From the NCBI GenBank assembly GCA_004356305.1, contig SMXJ01000032.1, positions 1-8,431 on the forward strand: 8,431 bases of DNA. Reading direction: 5' to 3'. The stretch is from Bacteroidota bacterium (GTDB lineage: Bacteria; Bacteroidota; Bacteroidia; Flavobacteriales; Flavobacteriaceae). The notes under the pieces are model-generated. The model did no database searches and had not been told where the DNA came from. It was given only the letters and a program-made list of their open reading frames with translations. This document shows, piece after piece, positions 5,901 to 8,431 of this stretch (position 1 is the stretch's first letter; every line of letters starts with the position of its first letter). The position numbers were made by a program, and so were the translations under genes.

Positions 5901-7294
5901 TTTATTTCGTGCTTTTTTGCTAACTCAACCAATATGGTATTGACCCGCTTTTCGTCTTCCTGATCGTGACGCATTATCTCGATGTACAGATCGTCGCCAA
6001 ATTGTTCTTTCCACCACACCAGTGCCTCTTCGGCCTGCTTTTCACCTATGTTCAAAATTTTTGAAGGCACCTCCCCATAAATACTTCCGGTAAGGACAAT
6101 AAGGTCTTCCTTGTACTGTTCGATCACCTTTTTGTCTATACGGGGCACATAATAAAAGCCCTCTGTGTAGGCTTTGGAGGCCATTTTAGCCAAATTGTGA
6201 TAACCATTCTTATTTTTGGCAAGTATCACTATTTGGTAACCATTATCCTTATGCGACTTATTAGTGTGGTCCTCACAAACAAAGAATTCACAACCAACAA
6301 TAGCCTTTATTTCTTTCTCTTTTTCGTCTTCGGGAAGGGATTTATTGTAATCGTTTACCGCTTTTGTAAAATGAAACGCCCCCATCATATTGCCACTATC
6401 TGTGAGGGCCACTGCCGGCATATGGTTGGCGATGGCCGCAGCCACGAGATCTCTGGTAGATGATGTTGATTGGAGAATGGAAAATTGGGAGTGATTGTGT
6501 AAATGCGCGAAGGTCGTCCCTTCCAGGATCGCAATGTTCTCTTCTATTTCTTCTGAAGATATTTCGACCGTTTCCACCTGAGTTTCGAGTGCCACACGAA
6601 TATCATCGGAAGCTTCTTTGAGATTGATATGTTTTAACCCGATGAGTTCGATAGCCTGAGGATTGTCTTCAGAAAATTTCTCGAAATAATCAGGTTGCAC
6701 ATCTAATTGCTCTTTTGAGAAGATATTACGACGTACTAATTCGAAGAAACAACGTGTAGTAGCCTCCACATCGGCAGTTGCGTTATGTGCTTCAACGAAG
6801 GGCCGGCCGAACAGAAACTGATGTAATTCGGTTAGGGTAGGCAACTTGAACTTTCCGCCCCGGCCTCCGGGTATTTGACACAATTGGGCCGTTGTTTCGG
6901 TACAGGTATCCAATACGGGTAATCTGGGCAATGGATTTTCTATCCCAAGACGGAAAAATTCACAACCCGTAATATTCACATCGAATCCTACATTCTGACC
7001 CACCAAAAATTTAGCCTTGGAAAGCACCTCGGTAAATTTTTGAGCAACATCAGCCAGCGGGATCCCTTTTTGTTGAGCAAGTTCGCTGGAGATCCCATGG
7101 ATACGTTCACTATCGTATGGAATATCAAATCCTTCGGGCTGGATGAGGTAATCCTGATGTTCTATCACATTCCCCATGGCATCGTGCAATTGCCAGGCGA
7201 TCTGAATACAACGCGGCCAGTTGTCGGTATCACTTACCGGCGCGTTGAAACGTTTGGGGAGACCCGTTGTTTCGGTATCGAAAATTAAATACAT
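2945..7294 (-). CDS. dnaE: DNA polymerase III alpha subunit with fused N-terminal DEDDh exonuclease
   Basis: The 1449-residue replicative polymerase, about 290 residues longer than E. coli DnaE. Residues 1-~190 are a DnaQ-type 3'-5' exonuclease with the full DEDDh set: Asp6 and Glu8 in FDTETTG, Asp105 in VGFD, His170 and Asp175 in HNATAD. The PHP domain (~262-500) starts HLHNHSQFS but has lost several usual metal ligands. The C-family polymerase core follows: GPGRGSAAGS (637-646), catalytic Asp residues in PDIDIDF (679-683) and Asp847 in KMDFLGL. Next come tandem helix-hairpin-helix motifs (GMGAIKGVGG, ~1115-1124), a beta-clamp motif QVSLF (1207-1211), an OB fold (~1278-1345) and a C-terminal domain. 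The frame is intact from ATG to TAA. It follows the lipoprotein terminator by about 150 bases; I found no perfect TAnnTTTG promoter in that gap. Fusion of proofreading and polymerase domains is typical of Bacteroidota as I recall it. Confidence 0.97.
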   Translation of the reverse strand: MYLIFDTETTGLPKRFNAPVSDTDNWPRCIQIAWQLHDAMGNVIEHQDYLIQPEGFDIPYDSERIHGISSELAQQKGIPLADVAQKFTEVLSKAKFLVGQNVGFDVNITGCEFFRLGIENPLPRLPVLDTCTETTAQLCQIPGGRGGKFKLPTLTELHQFLFGRPFVEAHNATADVEATTRCFFELVRRNIFSKEQLDVQPDYFEKFSEDNPQAIELIGLKHINLKEASDDIRVALETQVETVEISSEEIEENIAILEGTTFAHLHNHSQFSILQSTSSTRDLVAAAIANHMPAVALTDSGNMMGAFHFTKAVNDYNKSLPEDEKEKEIKAIVGCEFFVCEDHTNKSHKDNGYQIVILAKNKNGYHNLAKMASKAYTEGFYYVPRIDKKVIEQYKEDLIVLTGSIYGEVPSKILNIGEKQAEEALVWWKEQFGDDLYIEIMRHDQEDEKRVNTILVELAKKHEIKLVACNNTYYIAKEDANAHDILLCVKDGEKQATPIGRGRGYRYGLPNQEYYFKTQEEMKVLFKDLPEAIENIDEVIEKIESFSLAREVLLPNFAIPKEFLIAEDADGGKRGENAYLKHLAFEGAKKRYAELTPTIRERLEFELEVIANTGYPGYFLIVQDFIAEARKMGVSVGPGRGSAAGSAVAYCLWITNIDPIKYDLLFERFLNPDRISMPDIDIDFDDEGRSKVMDYVIEKYGSNQVAQIITYGTMAAKSAIRDTARVLDLPLNDADRIAKLVPNMTKLNEIFSMDENTLRNTFRSDELPKVNELLNLSKGDDLEAQTINQARILEGSLRNTGIHACGVIITPDDITNFVPIATAKDSDLYVTQFDNSVVESAGLMKMDFLGLKTLTLIKDTVKIVKHKHGVVLDPDDFPLDDVKTYELFQRGETVGIFQYESAGMQKHMKDLKPTVFADLIAMNALYRPGPMEYIPSFIRRKHGDEPITYDLPAMEEVLMETYGITVYQEQVMLLSQKLADFTKGEADVLRKAMGKKQKAVLDKMKPQFIEKASAKGHDVLKLEKIWKDWEAFASYAFNKSHSTCYAWIAYQTAYLKAHYPAEYMAAVLSNNMSDIKQVTFFMEECKRMGLEVLGPDVNESFYKFTVNDQGAIRFGMGAIKGVGGHAVATIVEHRKDGKYKSVFDLAKRIDLHSANKKAFENMVLAGAFDSFGTHRAQYMYDDGNGVMFFEKVLRYAAKFQETKNSSQVSLFGDASEVQIPEPEVPPCEEWGTMKKLKQEKEVVGIYISGHPLDEFKTEIDNFCNVRVSDFYEVEKFVNREVCFGGVVSEVQHRESKAGKGWAIFTVEDYTDSFDFKIFGEEYLKWRHLLVPDSFIYARVFVKEGWVNRETGKRGDPRIQYNHFQMLHDVMGDQAKKLTLRIPIDELYEKRIALIKTILKSHKGDAQLHFTMYDMEEKIKLNMMSRKHKVAISKELLDKLKEEEVDYKLN

Positions 7295-7329
7295 AATTTC
7301 AAGTTAAAGGCCGGCCGAAAAGGATAGGC

Positions 7330-7435
7330 GAACGTTTTTTGTGAGTTATACGATGAAAAAGTCAGCTGATTTCTTCCGAAGTAAAAATACACAATCACAC
7401 TCTTTAATCGAACTAAAGTTTTACACAAAACGTTC
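7330..7435. repeat. Inverted repeat spanning the dnaE upstream region
   Basis: GAACGTTTTTTGTG (7330-7343) and CACAAAACGTTC (7424-7435) are inverted copies, differing only by two extra T. They bracket about 80 bases in which the dnaE promoter should lie. They could be paired operator half-sites or a long-range mRNA stem. This may be chance, because the arms are AT-rich apart from ACGTTC. Confidence 0.4.
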
Positions 7436-7446
7436 AATTTATAAAC

Positions 7447-7474
7447 AAAAAAAACCGAGCGAATGGCTCGGTTT
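7447..7474 (-). terminator. Strong intrinsic terminator after the lipoprotein gene
   Basis: On the minus strand AAACCGAGC (7474-7466) pairs perfectly with GCTCGGTTT (7460-7452) around a 5-base loop, followed by a continuous T8 run (complement of 7447-7454). It is 28 bases beyond the stop codon and isolates the lipoprotein gene from dnaE. Confidence 0.95.
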
Positions 7475-7501
7475 AACTATTTACATTTACTTCGATCTTC
7501 C

Positions 7502-8302
7502 CTAATAATCAACCCGGGTGCGCCCAACAGTGATAAGATCTGTTCCTGTATCAAAATTGAAAAATATTAATATTTTCCTTGTATCGGTATTATTAAAATT
7601 AACAGTTATTATTCCGGAAATGGCTTCGGTAGTCTCATCGTTGTTTGTATAACTGGCAGAAAATCCGGTTATGGGAAGTATATAATTGCCGGAGACAGAA
7701 TTTGCAGGAACTTTAATGGTAATTATTCTACTATCCAAAAAACCGTTGATAATAATGGAACCACTAACTAATTCACCCGTGACAGAGCTCGCATTATACG
7801 GATCATCATTTACATCAGCAGTTAAGTAACCTGCACTAGAACCACCGGTATCGATGTTCCCGTCAAGAAACGAAACTTCAAAAAAGAAACCTTTGCGAAC
7901 ATTAATGGTGTCAATGCCGGGGTTTATCCCCGTAAATCTAAACGTTCCGGTAAGCCAACCACAAGAAATACAGCGATCTGTGATCTCAATTTGTCCTTCT
8001 TCTAAAGGCGCCCTTGTGTATTCATTACCACCGGCATCCTCATAAGTGGCTAAGCTGGGGTGTCCTTCCCCCAGAGGATGAACACCTAATTGACCGCTAT
8101 TTATAGTTAAGGTAAGTTTTTCATCTTGATTGATCCCCTGTAGGGTAAAGGAACCATTCTCGTTTTGTTGCCCACGCACGTCACTGGCTTTAAAGAAAAT
8201 ACTATCGATTACGCCTTGCAGAGCAGGGCTGTTGTCCTCTAGGTTCTCGCAACTGGAAAACGCGAGAATAGCCGCGAAAAGTAGCAAAAATATTCGTTTC
8301 AT
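7502..8302 (-). CDS. Two-part lipoprotein of unknown function (DUF6252-like)
   Basis: A 266-residue lipoprotein precursor. The start MKRIFLLLFAAILAFSSC is a signal peptidase II signal with lipobox FSSC, so Cys18 should be lipidated. The acidic residues that follow (ENLEDN) resemble the export signal that sends Bacteroidota lipoproteins to the cell surface. The mature part appears to hold two related beta-rich halves. Residues ~28-146 contain EGQIEITD, then LTGTFRFTGI and VRKGFFFEV. Residues ~159-266 contain LTADVNDDPYNASSV and ISGIITVNFNN, ending VGRTRVDY. This pattern is like the Bacteroidota DUF6252 lipoproteins, recognised by memory of the pattern only. A CISC pair (111-114) in the first half is unusual. 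I chose ATG at 8302 because the longer frame opens only with TTG at 8332 and would bury the signal peptide. A -7 box lies 27 bases upstream and a strong terminator follows. Lipoprotein call firm, family call tentative, function unknown. Confidence 0.85.
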   Translation of the reverse strand: MKRIFLLLFAAILAFSSCENLEDNSPALQGVIDSIFFKASDVRGQQNENGSFTLQGINQDEKLTLTINSGQLGVHPLGEGHPSLATYEDAGGNEYTRAPLEEGQIEITDRCISCGWLTGTFRFTGINPGIDTINVRKGFFFEVSFLDGNIDTGGSSAGYLTADVNDDPYNASSVTGELVSGSIIINGFLDSRIITIKVPANSVSGNYILPITGFSASYTNNDETTEAISGIITVNFNNTDTRKILIFFNFDTGTDLITVGRTRVDY

Positions 8303-8329
8303 AGTAGATTTGGGTATAATAGGTTGCAA

Positions 8330-8337
8330 CAAATATA
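8330..8337 (-). promoter_or_regulatory. -7 element of the lipoprotein gene
   Basis: TATATTTG on the minus strand fits TAnnTTTG and lies 27 bases before the ATG at 8302. There is no clear TTTG at the -33 position. Its presence supports the downstream ATG, because the TTG start at 8332 would overlap the promoter itself. Confidence 0.6.
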
Positions 8338-8379
8338 AAATAAAAGTTTGATCTACCTCATATTAACGCTTATTTATGA

Positions 8380-8387
8380 TACCTTTG
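8380..8387 (+). promoter_or_regulatory. -7 element of a divergent promoter leaving the window
   Basis: TACCTTTG followed by CA on the plus strand fits the Bacteroidota -7 element and its usual downstream context. It points right, away from the lipoprotein gene, so a plus-strand gene probably begins beyond 8431. Its leader would start with a hairpin AGGGGT-CGTGA-ACCTCT (8411-8427). The -33 half is not clear. Confidence 0.5.
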
Positions 8388-8431
8388 CACACTTAAAAAA
8401 TAATTATAACAGGGGTCGTGAACCTCTAAAA

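Noticed and set aside
6801..7316. Two copies of the rare 8-mer GGCCGGCC, one inside dnaE (6801-6808) and one just before it (7309-7316).
   Set aside because: One copy encodes normal exonuclease-domain residues; two short palindromes at this distance show no further shared flank and are likely coincidence.
8405..8431. A possible riboswitch start (GGGGT... hairpin) in the divergent leader at the right edge.
   Set aside because: Only one 6-bp hairpin is visible before the window ends. It lacks the conserved motifs of TPP, cobalamin, SAM or FMN riboswitches that I could recognise.

Overview
The window looks like chromosome from a member of the Bacteroidota, most likely a flavobacterium. Supporting signs: several promoters fit the Bacteroidota pattern (-33 TTTG, -7 TAnnTTTG) and starts lack Shine-Dalgarno sequences. 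DNA polymerase III alpha carries a fused N-terminal proofreading exonuclease, the gene order dnaE-trxA with a DUF58 gene nearby is familiar from flavobacteria, and the right end has a Bacteroidota-type lipoprotein. All five protein genes and the tRNA read on the minus strand, so the transcription order runs from right to left.

Right to left: a two-part outer-membrane-type lipoprotein gene (7502-8302) has its own -7 element and a strong intrinsic terminator (7447-7474). dnaE (2945-7294) follows, then a 267-base gap full of GC-rich hairpins and a 26-base tandem repeat. Next come trxA (2357-2677) with its own promoter and terminator, a second-type ClpP peptidase (1636-2181), and a DUF58/von Willebrand-like protein (525-1454). 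At the left end a perfect promoter (361-391) drives an intact tRNA-Asp(GUC) (116-189), with an intrinsic terminator at 4-34. A plus-strand -7 box at 8380-8387 suggests a divergent gene beyond the right edge.

The protein genes are housekeeping in type: replication (DnaE), thiol redox (thioredoxin), proteolysis (ClpP) and an unassigned MIDAS-type scaffold protein (DUF58). Trx has its own promoter and terminator. clpP and the DUF58 gene have no visible terminator between them and may be cotranscribed.

The most unusual content is non-coding. Between the tRNA promoter and the intact tRNA-Asp lie two broken tRNA-Asp 5' halves. Each has a hairpin placed inside its D-arm, and each is followed by the same 19-base spacer. 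A 39-base palindrome just before the DUF58 start is likewise flanked by two copies of the gene's first ~30 bases. Together these suggest small palindromic elements that arrive with duplication of flanking DNA and leave one working copy of the target. The proteins offer smaller surprises: a DnaE PHP domain that has lost several metal ligands beside an intact fused exonuclease, and a ClpP with a complete catalytic triad but almost no N-terminal axial-loop segment. I see no defence system, CRISPR array, insertion sequence with transposase, or biosynthetic cluster.
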